Part shown: one piece after another, positions 23,826 through 34,248 of the stretch | How positions within the stretch are numbered: the first letter of the stretch is position 1 | Layout of the letters: the number at the start of each line of letters is the position of its first letter | NCBI RefSeq assembly: GCF_003086295.3 | Contig: NC_092050.1 | Coordinates: forward strand, 157,176,699-157,240,698 | Direction: 5' to 3' | Source of the DNA: Arachis hypogaea | Lineage: Eukaryota; Streptophyta; Magnoliopsida; Fabales; Fabaceae | Length of the DNA: 64,000 nucleotides | Notes under the pieces: generated by a model | Databases searched by the model: none | Told to the model about the DNA's origin: nothing | What the model saw: the letters and a program-made list of their open reading frames with translations, nothing else | Made by a program: the position numbers and the translations under genes

Positions 23826-25037
23826 ATGGGTGATACTGATGGATGGGCACACATTGATGAAGATTTGTTGCTAGAAATTTCAACACGGTTTTTTTCATAC
23901 GATGATTATATCCAACTTGGATTGGTTTGCAAAGAATGGAGGTTGAAACTTCCAAAGATTCCCAATGCCAACAATGTTCCGTGGCTGCTAATACCTGAAG
24001 AAACAGAGAAGAATTCTTATGAAGACGAGGAGATCGTGCAATTACCTGTTGCAGGTCAAGAAATTCTTGATACTCACGGCCTTAAAGAGCGGGGAATCTA
24101 CCATGTCATGCTGCCAAACATGCAGATGCAGAACTATGTCATCCGTGGTTCTTCTCATGGATGGTTAATTATGGTATCCTTATCTGAAGGTACCGTGCTA
24201 CTGTTAAATCCATTTACAAATGTTGAGTTTAGTCTTCCTCACATCTCAACTTTTCCTAATGTAATTAAGTACGAGCCTGATAATCATGGAGACGAATACA
24301 CTCTGTTGGATTTTCAAGACAGAAGTGAAACTTTTGATTGCGATTCGGCTCATAAAATTCAACTTTTGAAGGTTGTTATAAATTCACCTCCTGACTGCAA
24401 CAATCATAATTTTATGGCGGCTGCCATATATGGATTTCAACGTCGATTAGCCTTTTACAAGCCTAATGATATGAGATGGGTAGAGTTTCCAACTAGAAAT
24501 ACCGAGTTTGAAGATGTTATATTTTTTGGAGAGAAGATATATGCAGTAAACCATGCTGGCCAGTTATATGAATTTGATACAAACACAAAATCAGGGCGGC
24601 TTGAGGGAGGAATCCATGAAGTCAGACCTCCATCTCGAGTTGACACAAGCACTTTAACGATTAAATATCTGATTGGATGTGCCAATGGAAGTTTATTAAT
24701 GTTGGTAAGACATTTTCGCACTCCTTTGAATAGAAGACGCTATGATGAAACTTACAAATTCGACATCTATGAACTGAAAAAAGATGGAAAAAAATGGTCA
24801 AGAGTTTATAATTTGGATGATTACATACTAATGATCGGATTTACTTCTTCTGTTCAAATACCGGCATCTTATCCAAAGACAGGAAATCAGATATTCTTCT
24901 CCGATAACATGATAGAGAAATCAATTGACTATGCTGTTGCTCAAGATCTTGGCGTCTTTAGTTTGGAAAACAGACGTTTTTATAGACTATTGTTAGATAT
25001 GAAGTTTTTTTGTCCTCCCCTTTGGTTGCTACCCTAA
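23826..25037 (+). CDS. F-box / DUF295 (KIB1-4 beta-propeller) protein
   Basis: An uninterrupted 403-residue protein. Residues about 5-45 form a degenerate F-box (IDEDLLLEISTRFFSYDDYI, then LGLVCKEWR), the part that binds SKP1 in SCF ubiquitin ligases. The rest resembles the DUF295/KIB1-4 beta-propeller-like domain of plant F-box proteins, with the usual aromatic ending PPLWLLP. The frame is open from an ATG at 23763. I prefer the ATG at 23826 because TGTACCTCAG lies just before it as a good acceptor, pairing with a donor near 23695, which makes the upstream part a 5' UTR intron. The upstream frame would add a hydrophobic segment unlike this family. The substrate is unknown. These genes form large, fast-changing plant families. 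It looks intact. Confidence 0.85.
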   Translation: MGDTDGWAHIDEDLLLEISTRFFSYDDYIQLGLVCKEWRLKLPKIPNANNVPWLLIPEETEKNSYEDEEIVQLPVAGQEILDTHGLKERGIYHVMLPNMQMQNYVIRGSSHGWLIMVSLSEGTVLLLNPFTNVEFSLPHISTFPNVIKYEPDNHGDEYTLLDFQDRSETFDCDSAHKIQLLKVVINSPPDCNNHNFMAAAIYGFQRRLAFYKPNDMRWVEFPTRNTEFEDVIFFGEKIYAVNHAGQLYEFDTNTKSGRLEGGIHEVRPPSRVDTSTLTIKYLIGCANGSLLMLVRHFRTPLNRRRYDETYKFDIYELKKDGKKWSRVYNLDDYILMIGFTSSVQIPASYPKTGNQIFFSDNMIEKSIDYAVAQDLGVFSLENRRFYRLLLDMKFFCPPLWLLP

Positions 25038-25044
25038 TTCAAAG

Positions 25045-25445
25045 CTCTCAGCTTTTATCCCTGGATTTTAATATATTCTTTTTCCAAGTCTTTGTTTAGA
25101 TTATTTACTATTTATTTTAAATACTTGTTCTTCAAACCATTTTATTGTTATGATTTTGATTTAAAGTAATAAATACTTATAAAATATAATTATATACATT
25201 AATGTTTATGTAGCTTACGTAAATTGGCCATGGATATTATTATGACTTGTGACATTCTCAAATTTCACATCAAAATCTCAAGAATAAACTAATGTAAATT
25301 ATGAGACACAGAACAGTAAGCTCTAGAGTGAATAAACTAATCCAATTTTAACTTCTGTATTCACTGAAACCTTTACTCAATATTTCCAACTTATTACAAA
25401 AAGACTAAAAATAGATTTCAACAATATCCAAAGTGTGATGATGAT
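25045..25445. other. Intergenic, nothing recognised
   Basis: AT-rich 3' flanking sequence between the F-box gene and the convergent pseudogene. No feature supported. Confidence 0.5.
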
Positions 25446-25447
25446 CT

Positions 25448-26332
25448 CTTCTTTAAGATGAGGCAGAAATTGAGATCACAGCATTGAGGTCACAGCATTG
25501 AGGTCAGCAAGGCACTCAGTTGGAAGGGCAAGGAAGGAATTCATGAGAAAATCATCAATTGGATCAACTTTTGCCACACCAACCAGCCTGCAATTCCCCT
25601 CTTCATCCAATCTCTTCCCTCTACCACTTTTCATGTTACCCTTCGATTCTTCAGATGTCAACACTGTCTTCACCATTAGCGGTGGAGCCTTGTAGATACT
25701 CCCAACAGAAAACAAGAACTTGGCCTTGAATTCCAAATCAACCTAACTTGTTACAAAGATGATTGGCACAGTTAATAAATATCGTATCTAACAAGAATTT
25801 AAGTTCAATTCCCACTATTGATGTAAGAATTACTTTGCCATATATATAAAATTGTAGAGTTCAAAGACTAATCTCCTATGAGATTAAATTGATTACCTTG
25901 CCAGACTCTTGGTTAATGGTTCCTTGGAATGCTTCTGGGACTATATCAATCTTTAAGAATGGGGGCAGTGGCAACCCGAAAAACTAGGTTGTAGAATTAG
26001 TTAGTGGTGGAATATAGAGTGTCTCAAGGTCAAATGAAACAAGAAGCTCATTAATGTTATCTGTGGCCACCTTTGCAACAGAACCAGTTCCAATTCCACC
26101 TTGTGCATCATATTCAAAATCAGGGTACCTTGAAAATTGAAATGCCAAGCTTGCAAGCCCTTTGTGTCTTGAAACTAACAGTGTAAGACTCATCTTTTGA
26201 GGGTTTAATGGTGGTTGTGCTTGTAGTGGGGGATGTAGAAGAAAATATAATGCTGCTGCTTCTTCTTCCTCTTCTAAGATTTGGTTCCTTAGTGTAAAAT
26301 TTGCATGGAATTGATGCACTTAAGGAGTTCAT
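25448..26332 (-). pseudogene. Conserved plastid-type protein of unknown function, pseudogene
   Basis: A two-exon minus-strand gene. Exon 1 starts at ATG 26332 with a Ser/Thr/Arg-rich leader typical of a chloroplast transit peptide and continues DESYTVSFKTQRACKLGISI, YPDFEYDAQGGIGTGSVAK and FGLPLPPFLKIDIVPEAFQG, to a donor near 25900. Exon 2 (from about 25743) reads VDLEFKAKFLFSVGSIYKAP and DDFLMNSFLALPTECLADLN. Three lesions are visible: a one-base frameshift near 26130, an in-frame TAG at about 25985, and a 14-bp tandem duplication (25477-25504) that shifts the last codons into an early stop. I recognise the conserved plant protein only loosely; a DUF1997-like family is possible but not established. 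Confidence 0.7.
25477..25504. repeat. 14-bp frame-shifting tandem duplication
   Basis: CACAGCATTGAGGT occurs twice in direct succession. On the coding (minus) strand it inserts 14 bases into the last codons of the plastid-type pseudogene; removing one copy restores the reading DLNAVISISASS and a stop. Confidence 0.85.
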
Positions 26333-26709
26333 TTTACAGCTCCTATGGTGTGTCTTTAACAGTAATTATTTTTCGAAAAAAATCCAAAAAGCCAATAAAA
26401 GAACAAGAGGCTGGGTTGGTCTGTGGCTGCGAATCTCTTATCTTCTTCACTTGGGTCTTTCCTTTGTGCAATCAGTAGCCAACACTTGGCAATTCGATAA
26501 TAGCATTGGAGTCAAGGGATTGCATCAATATATTTTTTATTTTTGAGTATAAATATATACTACACTACATGGCCTATGCCACCTCTATTCCCTGAAAAAA
26601 TGAAGGATCTTCTGAATAAACAGTTTCTTTTTTTTTCCGGCAAATTAATAAACAGCTTTTACCATAAAACCATTCACTTGCCCATAACATGAACATGATA
26701 ACCAAGTAT

Positions 26710-26723
26710 TTAAACTGGGCTTG
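26710..26723 (-). terminator. 3' box of the U2 snRNA gene
   Basis: The minus strand reads CA, five bases, then AGTTTAA. This matches the plant snRNA 3'-end element CA(N3-10)AGTNNAA directly at the end of the mature RNA. Confidence 0.7.
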
Positions 26724-26918
26724 GTGGGGTGCGCCAGGCCCTCGCAATAATGCAACGCATGGGCGACGCTCCAGAGGCCCAGTAGCAAGCTACTGTGCGG
26801 CCACTCCCCCTCAAAAAATAAATTTAATACCGTGTGGACCAATGGCCCATATATCAGATATTAAACTGATAAGAACAGATACTACACTTGATCTTAGCCA
26901 AAAGGCCGAGAAAGGTAT
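26723..26918 (-). ncRNA. U2: U2 spliceosomal snRNA
   Basis: The minus strand reads a complete plant-type U2 snRNA of 196 nt. It starts ATACCTTTCTCGGCCTTTTG, has the branch-point recognition segment GTGTAGTATCTG and an Sm-site region AATTTATTTTTTGA, then 3' stem-loops III and IV. U2 base-pairs with the intron branch site and with U6 in the spliceosome. Its promoter and 3' processing signal are also present and correctly spaced (listed separately), so this is likely a functional gene and not a dispersed snRNA pseudogene. An open frame on the plus strand across it is meaningless. Confidence 0.95.
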
Positions 26919-26941
26919 GAGTTGCTCAGTCTAGCGATGCT

Positions 26942-26952
26942 TTTATTATATC
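26942..26952 (-). promoter_or_regulatory. TATA box of the U2 snRNA gene
   Basis: The minus strand reads ATATAATAAA, about 25-33 bases before the U2 5' end. Plant snRNA promoters need a TATA element here and an upstream sequence element farther out. Confidence 0.75.
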
Positions 26953-26984
26953 AAAGCCTGTGGTTCTTGTTCACTACTCCACCC

Positions 26985-26995
26985 CGATGTGAGCT
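26985..26995 (-). promoter_or_regulatory. Upstream sequence element (USE) of the U2 gene
   Basis: The minus strand reads AGCTCACATCG against the plant consensus RTCCCACATCG, with mismatches only at the 5' end. The gap to the TATA box is about 33 bases, the spacing of plant Pol II-transcribed snRNA genes; Pol III types are one helical turn shorter. Confidence 0.75.
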
Positions 26996-26999
26996 ACCT

Positions 27000-27690
27000 C
27001 ACTAGCAAGTAGCAACGCAATTACACGCAGTACACAACAGAGGCTATCTCACTAGTGTGTTGTGTGTGTCTCTGTTTCGTTGTTACTTTCATGCTTCAAT
27101 TACAAATCTCATTGAAGATTGAAGAAGAAGAAAAGGTTAGGAATGCCCATAGAAAGAGTGGTAGTGATTCATAATCGTAATTAGACTATTCTTAATATAA
27201 ATGATTACACACACGCGTATATATAAAATAAGAGTTATATGCTTAAAGAAGTCGTATGAGTAGAGAGGTTAATTAATATTAATACATTATTTGAAATGAA
27301 CTTCAGCTAATTGTAGAAAAATCTTGACATTATATTTTGTAGTATCCACATGGGTCATACAAGATGCAATAGCGTTTCAAGTTTTCAACCCTTGTCATGA
27401 TAATTTTATATCCACAAGTTAATTATTGTTTCCTTTGAAAAGCAAAATATAATGTTATCCACACGTCTGCTCCAAGTTCTTTGGCATATAAATGTTTCAT
27501 TATGTTTGAGAACATGAGAGGCGATAATGCCATGATATAGCATGGAATTGTAATGAATTTGCTACGGTACGATGATAAATTCATATGTATGGATATATTT
27601 AAAATATGAACAAATAGTAATAAGTCATGTAAAATTTATTTTCCACATCAGCATTTAATTTTTTTTTAAAAATACATATTTTATCATTAT
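27000..27690. other. Intergenic, nothing recognised
   Basis: AT-rich sequence between the U2 promoter and the inverted-repeat arm. No gene or repeat supported. Confidence 0.5.
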
Positions 27691-27693
27691 TTT

Positions 27694-28066
27694 TACTAAA
27701 TTTTCTCTTTATTTAATGAGTTCTATTTGTTTAGCTCTTCTCAAAGAATTGTACACAATCAGATACTTCAAGATAAAACCCAACTCAGAAGCATAATTCT
27801 CGTTATTTTGGGTTTGATTCAGTCACACCCAAGTCAGAAACAGCATTATCTTAACTCTCCTTTCTTTTTCTTTTTTTTTTATGGTAATGTTTCTTCGTCT
27901 TTTAATGGGTCTCTGAGTTGTTTTCTTGTCATTTTTATACATTTATTTGTTAGGGAGTTTCACCAAATTTCAAATCACAAGTGAAATCTATGTGCAATCA
28001 GATTTGTAATGCTCAACAGGCACCAAGTTTGCAACCTTTGCCTTTTGAACATGTTCATTCAAAAGA
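27694..28066 (+). repeat. Left arm of a 373-bp inverted repeat
   Basis: This arm recurs in inverse orientation at 31799-32171, near-identical and of the same length, with a ~3.7-kb spacer. It looks like the 5' end of a gene: a 5' UTR, then a frame from about 27981 reading MCNQICNAQQAPSLQPLPFE and continuing HVHSK. The reading continues past the arm (ANILAISELAHALDKK) to a donor at about 28113, which suggests this arm is the original and the other the copy. I do not recognise the protein. Confidence 0.85.
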
Positions 28067-28113
28067 AGCTAACATATTGGCTATTTCAGAGTTGGCTCAT
28101 GCTCTTGACAAGA
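27990..28113 (+). CDS. Possible first coding exon of an unrecognised gene
   Basis: An open exon-like stretch (MCNQICNAQQAPSLQPLPFE, then NILAISELAHALDKK) ends at AAG with a GTACTG donor. It could be the first coding exon of the RS-rich reading 1 kb downstream, or an unrelated captured exon. Only its partial duplication in the inverted repeat and the exon-like ending support it. Confidence 0.3.
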
Positions 28114-29124
28114 AGGTACTGCCTGCGGTAATCTCTGTTTTCCATTTTTGGTGTAGCCAAAATAAGAAGAAACTATATGCCTTTGTCCTGGCCCTTTTTT
28201 TAAAGTTAGTTTTAAGCTGATAATTTGAATATTCAGGAACTTGTGATCAAAGTTAGTTTAGTTTCATTGCCTTAACTTTTGATTAAATCTTGTGTTGCAA
28301 ATTGATGATGGCTTTTAACTCATTCTTACTTTGATCCCAGCCCCCTATGTTACTTCTACTACATGCCACCCTTTTCCTCTTTATGAGAAGAGAAAAAACA
28401 AAGATCTGCACTTTTTGCAGGTTCTTTGTTCTCTTTTGGATTTTTCTTTGTTTCCTCCGACAACTTATAAGGACCATGAGATTCTCATTCTCATGTTAAC
28501 AACAACATCATTAATACTAATACTAGTATATGGTCCCAACTCAAACACCCCCTATTATGTTTTCTATGCACCACTTGTGTTTGTGAAAATGGGGTAGTGA
28601 AAATCATCCTCATTTAAAGCTTGTGTTTTGGGGGGTTGTTTGGTTTGGTGGGGTGAAGCTTATGTGAAGTTTTTTTTTTTTAAAGGTTGTTTGGTTTGGT
28701 ATATTGATAAATCAATGTATTTGAATGTATATCATATTTAGATGGATTTTGTTATCAGTAGGTATTTGAATGTATTTGGGTTTAGTGTGTGAGTGCATAT
28801 ATATATTACACAATTGCTTTTGTATTATAGAAGCTTGCAGTTTTATGTGCCATAGCTGTGAGGTTGAGTAGTATATCTATTTATTGTGAATATGCATTTT
28901 CATCAATCTTAAGGGTTCTTCCCACAATGTGTGCAATTACACTACATAGTGTTTTAAAATTGTATATCATTGATCTGTCTTTAAAATATATGGCTAAATG
29001 GTTGTGGAACAAGGAAAGTTTAGATTGTGGTGACAAAATCTTATTTGTATATTATTTCTTTTTGTCCTTCATTTTCATATGCTAACAAAGGTCTTGAATT
29101 CATTAATTCAATTTCCATTTTCAG

Positions 29125-29647
29125 GTCTCCTTCTCCTCCTCGTGCAAGATCTCGATCAAAGTCAAGATGTCCCGTTAGTTTTCAAAGAAGGAGGAGGTGT
29201 CGTTCCTACTCTCCTGCTCGCTACAATAGGGGTCGTCGGTCCATATCACCAGTCAGGTCCCATCATTATTCAAGCTATGAAAGGGATCGAAGGTCCTATA
29301 GAAACATCATGGAACACAGTGATAGAAGTAGAAGACGGGATTCAGATAGATACCTTGATCGGCATTCATCTGCTTCAAGAAGGAATAGGAGTAGGAGCGT
29401 GAGCCCTCATTCAAGGAAATCACATTGAACTGAATCTATTTCTCCAAAACGTCACAGAGAAAGTTCACCTCATAGACGAAGGAAAGAATCACGTGCTGAT
29501 TCTGGATCCCCAAGTCATTGCAGAGGTAGTAAGTCATCTCCCAAGATTGATGAAATCAAACAAAAGAGCAAAAGACGCTCAAGATCAGTTTCTTCAGATG
29601 ATAATAGGCTTCAATCCAGCAAAAATGAAGAAAGTTGGGTTATTTAG
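29125..29647 (+). pseudogene. RS-domain splicing-factor-like exon, interrupted by a stop
   Basis: After an acceptor (TTTTCAG, about 29124) the frame gives an arginine/serine-rich domain: RSPSPPRARSRSKSRCPVSF, repeated RSR and SRS dipeptides, SPHSRKSH, then an in-frame TGA at about 29426. It resumes as TESISPKRHRESSPHRRRKE to a stop at 29647. The TGA is one transition away from an arginine codon (CGA), so it looks like a decayed RS domain as found in SR proteins, SR-like factors or RS-domain cyclophilins. No RRM or cyclophilin domain lies upstream. The intact part could still give a shorter RS protein if the gene is expressed. Confidence 0.6.
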
Positions 29648-29649
29648 AT

Positions 29650-30670
29650 TTACATATACCAAGCTATGAGCACAAACATAATTATTGTACTATGTAATAT
29701 AATCTTTTACCAAAAGTACATCTCAGAACATGAATTAATTATAAGCTTTCTTTGTTTAGTGTAAGTTGTACTACAGAATCTCAAATTTCTTTACATTCAA
29801 AATGCAGGTGATAACAGTTTCATTTAAAAAGTTTAAGATAGTTCTTTGCTTGTCCAAGATATGTCCATTCTAATTCCAAAAAAAGCAATATGAAGTCTGC
29901 AATTCATTGTAAAGAAATAGCTTGAAATATTGGTTGATTGAAGCCATCAGTTTTCTTATCTGAGAGTTACTAGTTGTGCGTCTCTTAAAAGTTGTATGAA
30001 AATCAGATAGAGTCGTCGTATGTAGGCCGCAAGCCAATGTAGTTGCTCTGAATCTTTGAAAAATGAAGTCTGTTTTTCATTGGGTCATTGATACGTTGAT
30101 GGACTTTGAATGGGGATTATCTGCATATGGATTAGTGTTCCTTTTTGGCTAATGGAGTAACTCCAATTTGCAACACATTGTAAGCTAATGGTCTCCATCC
30201 CTTTGAACCCACAGTGATGTCACCTTCAAATTTATTTGGGTACACTACCATAAATCCTATTATTATATTAATACAACTTAGATCTTTTTTCTTCCACACA
30301 AAGTAATAAAATTTTTATGATATTACAATCTTGAATAAATAAATCAATTTAAAATTGTCTATTAAACAAATTATTTTTACAATATAAAAATCTTAAGATT
30401 TTATATATTTTTCCAATATAAAATCACTGTTTACTCAAACCAACACTAATGAGGTTACTGGTTAGAATACTGTAAGAAAACAACCACAATTTTAAAAAAT
30501 AAAAGGGCCAAAGGGGATAATGAAAACAAAAAAGGGGTCACAATCAGCGGGTGCAAGAGGAAATGTGGTGAAAGCGGTGATCATAAAAACTGTTGATTTT
30601 TGAAGCTCATGAGTCATGATGCTCAACTGTCAACGACCCATAGGTACAACTTCCATTAATTAACAAACTC
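29650..30670. other. Intergenic or 3' UTR-like sequence, nothing recognised
   Basis: No coding exon supported; ordinary AT-rich plant sequence. Confidence 0.5.
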
Positions 30671-30673
30671 ATC

Positions 30674-30910
30674 ATGAAGCCCTTCTTTTACAAATTCTTG
30701 ATTCTCCTTGCTCTGTTTTCTCTCGTGGAATCTTCTTCGTCATGCAGCAACACCAACAACAAAGACCACGAGCTTTTCTTAAAAGCTTTCCAATATGTCT
30801 CTGGATTCAAACCTTCATGGTTCCTAACAACACGCCAATCTTCTTCTTCCAAATATTCGGTAGAAGAGTCATCTCCCATTATTAAGAACATAGAGCTTCC
30901 TTCACTATAA
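30674..30910 (+). CDS. Candidate small secreted peptide
   Basis: A 78-residue frame starts with a clear signal peptide (MKPFFYKFLILLALFSLVES, cut likely near SSSC) and continues into a hydrophilic serine-rich segment ending NIELPSL. It could be a secreted signalling peptide or the first exon of a longer secreted protein. It matches no peptide family I can name (not CLE, CEP or PSY by its C-terminus). The last ~29 bases overlap a convergent frame. Confidence 0.35.
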   Translation: MKPFFYKFLILLALFSLVESSSSCSNTNNKDHELFLKAFQYVSGFKPSWFLTTRQSSSSKYSVEESSPIIKNIELPSL

Positions 30911-31157
30911 CTCTCTGACCAATCTGCTCAACATAAGCTATAAAATCACAAGCTTCTTCAAATGTGCTGCTGATGTTACAATCTTCATTGTCACTCACCT
31001 GTTTTCCAATATCAGTAACAGTAATACTAGTAACCATAAAGGAATAAAAGAGAGTACATAACCCCAGCATCAAGCAAAACTTTTTTAGAAGCCTATATCC
31101 TCTACAAGCCATGTGCAAAAAGTATATATGCAAAAAAAGGCAATAAAAACATTGCAC
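30882..31157 (-). CDS. Hypothetical membrane-anchored ORF
   Basis: A 91-residue frame; a likelier start is the internal ATG of MACRGYRLLKKFCLMLGLCT, giving a basic N-terminus and one membrane segment, then an acidic cysteine-containing tail. A good splice donor (ACAG then GTGAGT) lies inside the frame near TDIGKQ, so the true product may differ downstream. No family recognised and low support. Confidence 0.25.
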   Translation of the reverse strand: MQCFYCLFLHIYFLHMACRGYRLLKKFCLMLGLCTLFYSFMVTSITVTDIGKQVSDNEDCNISSTFEEACDFIAYVEQIGQRVIVKEALCS

Positions 31158-31159
31158 TT

Positions 31160-31798
31160 AAATCCATATACCCTTCTTTTTTTTTTTCTTTTTAACTTTC
31201 CAGCTTCTATTATTTTTTTCCTTGATTTAGAGCCAGCATTCTATCTCTGCAAATTCCTACATATAGATCACGATCATATTCAATTCTAGCTAACATGTGA
31301 TTTCACCATATTATAAGATAAAGTTAGTAACGATAATAAATGTTTGTTGTTGACCATTATTATCACTATCATATTCAATTCTAGCTTCGCCTTTATCACT
31401 TTACTATCTAATAATGTATAAATGCTAAAGTTAGTAGCATCATCCTCTATATGCTATATCTTTGTATTGTCCATATTAATATAAATCTCATTCAGAATTC
31501 TTATTTCTTCTGATCTCTTCTCAAATTCATAAAGCTAGTTAAGATATGGGTTTGGAGAATTGGTAAAAAGTGTCTTCTCCAGGAACCATTCTGCTGCATC
31601 ATATGAAAGCAAAGTGAGTCTCTCAAAAATGCTATATATATATATATATATATGCTGCAAGAATTCTTGATCATATCACAAATTTTGTTACTTTTTCTCA
31701 GGGTAGGCAAAATTCGACAGAAAATCGAGGATGAAATTCCGTTAGATCATACTTGTGTGGAAATGAATTCAATTTAGTTGTGACAGAGGAGGATTTAG
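31160..31798. other. AT-rich spacer between the inverted-repeat arms
   Basis: Contains an (AT)n tract at about 31632-31654. No gene supported. Confidence 0.5.
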
Positions 31799-32171
31799 TC
31801 TTTTGAATGAACATGTTCAAAAGGCAAAGGTTGCAAACTTGGTGCCTGTTGAACATTACAAATCTGATTGCACATAGCTTTCACTTGTGATTTGAAATTT
31901 GGTGAAACTCCCTAACAAATAAATGTATAAAAATGACAAGAAAACAACTCAGGGACCCATTAAAAGACGAAGAAACATTACCATAAAAAAAAAGAAAAAG
32001 AAAGGAGAGTTAAGATAATGCTGTTTCTGACTTGGGTGTGACTGAATCAAACCCAAAATAATGAGGATTATGCTTCTGAGTTGGGTTTTGTCTTGAAGTA
32101 TCTGATTGTGTACAATTCTTTGAGAAGAGCTAAACAAATAGAACTCATTAAACAAGGAGAAAATTTAGTAT
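31799..32171 (-). repeat. Right arm of the 373-bp inverted repeat
   Basis: Reverse complement of 27694-28066, the same length with scattered substitutions. It includes the 5' leader and first codons of the unrecognised gene and stops at its HVHSK codons, so this copy is a truncated 5' fragment. Confidence 0.85.
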
Positions 32172-32174
32172 CTG

Positions 32175-33165
32175 ATTGTGTCTGAGCCGTATATGACCTC
32201 CTAAGATTTTAATACACAAATCATTCTGTCAGCTTAGAGTACTCATAATTTAGTTACAACATGCTTGCCCTCTGAAATTTTCTAGTTTTTAAATTATAAT
32301 TTTTTAGTTTCACAAATTGATGAACAAACTAGCTCTAGTCTGTATATGCATGCATGAGAAGGATAAATAAATTCTAAAGAGACAAGAAAAAAGGGGTTAA
32401 GGGAATGATGAATATCAACACCATCTCTTGACAAGAATCTAAAGCAGCAACATTCACCAAATTACAGAGACTAACCTTAGGGTTTAACATCCACTCAATT
32501 TCTTTCTTTTCCTTTATTTCCTTTCTATTTCCTTCCTCTTTATTTCTTTCCTTCCAACCAAACATAGCCTTATTGAATCTGTGACCAGTACCAAGAATGA
32601 AACTCCATCCATAAGAGCTAATGAAGGTTATTGTTGATTTAGGATAGAATTTTAAATCAGTTGTTCATAATTAACTTTGCACAACTAAGAATATTGGAGG
32701 TACAAAGGAAGGAAAAAGTGCAGGTAAGTGGGAGTGCATATGAATGACTTCTTAAAAATGTGTTTGAAGTTGTAAAATTCATTCATCATATGTCTAAAGC
32801 AATCAAAGTAGTTTTGCTATCTTATGATGAAATATATGCTTCAAGTGGATCCTTTGTTAAGTTACTGCACCATTTGAAACTGCTTTATTACAAATATCAA
32901 AATTTTGGTATTTAGTTAATGGAAAAAATGGTCTTCAAATTGAATTTTAGTATTAGGCACCATCAATAAAATAGAAAGCGGACTATATATATAAAAGCCC
33001 CAACATGGTCAATGTACAGTATTTGTACAACTAAAAGTATCTTGCCTGATATAAAAGCCCCAACATGATGTTAGAATAAAACTGTTGGATCCGCAGAACC
33101 ATAAATTTCACTTTTTTTTGTTATACTTTTTTTGCATTTGGAGTTGAATGTTGCTGTCTTTCTTG
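32175..33165. other. AT-rich sequence, nothing recognised
   Basis: The phrase ATATAAAAGCCCCAACATG occurs twice, about 58 bp apart, near 32990 and 33048. Otherwise no feature is supported. Confidence 0.5.
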
Positions 33166-33168
33166 CAG

Positions 33169-33390
33169 TCGTGCATCATACTACGAGCTGATGAAAATTG
33201 ATAAAATAGGACGGATTCTATAGTTTGTAGAAAAGCCAAAGGGATCTGATCTGAAGAAATTGGTATGTTCATGGTATCAAAAGCCTCAAACTTCTAACAT
33301 GTTGCTTTACAACTGCAGTAAGTTGACGCTACTGTCCTAGGGTTATCTACAGAAGAAGCAAAGAAACATCTTAGATTGCATCAATGGGTG
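33169..33390 (+). pseudogene. ADP-glucose pyrophosphorylase gene fragment (two exons)
   Basis: The first exon, after TTCTTGCAG, reads RASYYELMKIDKIGRIL, a TAG stop (33221-33223), then FVEKPKGSDLKKL, ending at 33262. A second exon, from about 33319, reads a further stop and then VDATVLGLSTEEAKKHLRLH. In plant AGPase this is the region RAS-(D/F)-(F/E)GLMKID...F(S/A)EKPKG-DL...VDTTVLGLS, inside the nucleotidyl-transferase domain of the starch synthesis enzyme. Only about 55 codons exist, with two in-frame stops and no flanking exons, so this is a relocated gene fragment. Confidence 0.8.
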
Positions 33391-34248
33391 GGTTAATAAT
33401 AAAGTCCAAAAATGAAAGATTATCATAAATTAGTTTTATTTTCAGTAATTGATTGTAGGTTTAATTTTTTTTCCCTTTCAAATGATCATAGGTAAAATCA
33501 CCTAAGAAGTGAATTTTTTTATGGTAGAGTGTTTGGATTATGTTAAAAAAAAATTCAAATTACTATCATCATGTTTATCAGTATAAGAATTTAAATTTTC
33601 GTTCTTTTCCTTTTGTTTTATTAATCTGATTTGTGTAGTGTGTTTTTCTAAAATTTTTTGTTGTGGATGCAACCCATATCCTTTGCAATTATTGTTTTGG
33701 ATTTGCTTTGGTTTGATGATTTACAGATATTGATGACATCCTTTATGCTTACAGTTCCAGATTGTCAGCTAAAATTGCAAGAAACATTATTGGTACCAGA
33801 TTTTTAATTTTAGAGGTTTTCATTCATGTAAGGAAGCAAAGTTCCTTTTTGACATTTTTGGGGAATAACATAACTTATTTGGCATATCTTTGATGCTGCA
33901 CAAATGGTGTTCTTCTAACTGATATGTAAGATGCATTCTTACAGGGTTTAGCCCTATATATCATGGCTTTACTCTTCCATATTTGAAGGGATATTTTATC
34001 CCAATTTAGTTTTAATACTTCTATACATGTCAAAAGTTTTTTCTTCTTTTCTAAACAAAATGTTCTCTCTTCATTCATGTGATGGTAATGTGTCTTTGTG
34101 AGAAAATTCTAGCTTACATATGCTTTTTCTTTCTTTGGATGCATCCAGTATTTTTACTTCTATGTTGAAATGTGCTATATATTTAAGTTAAGACGTTATA
34201 AATTTGTTGGTGCATGCATTATAAGCACAATTTTAAAACGGTATTTTA

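Noticed and set aside
26689..26934. 81-codon plus-strand frame
   Set aside because: It is the antisense of the U2 snRNA gene; composition explains the open frame.
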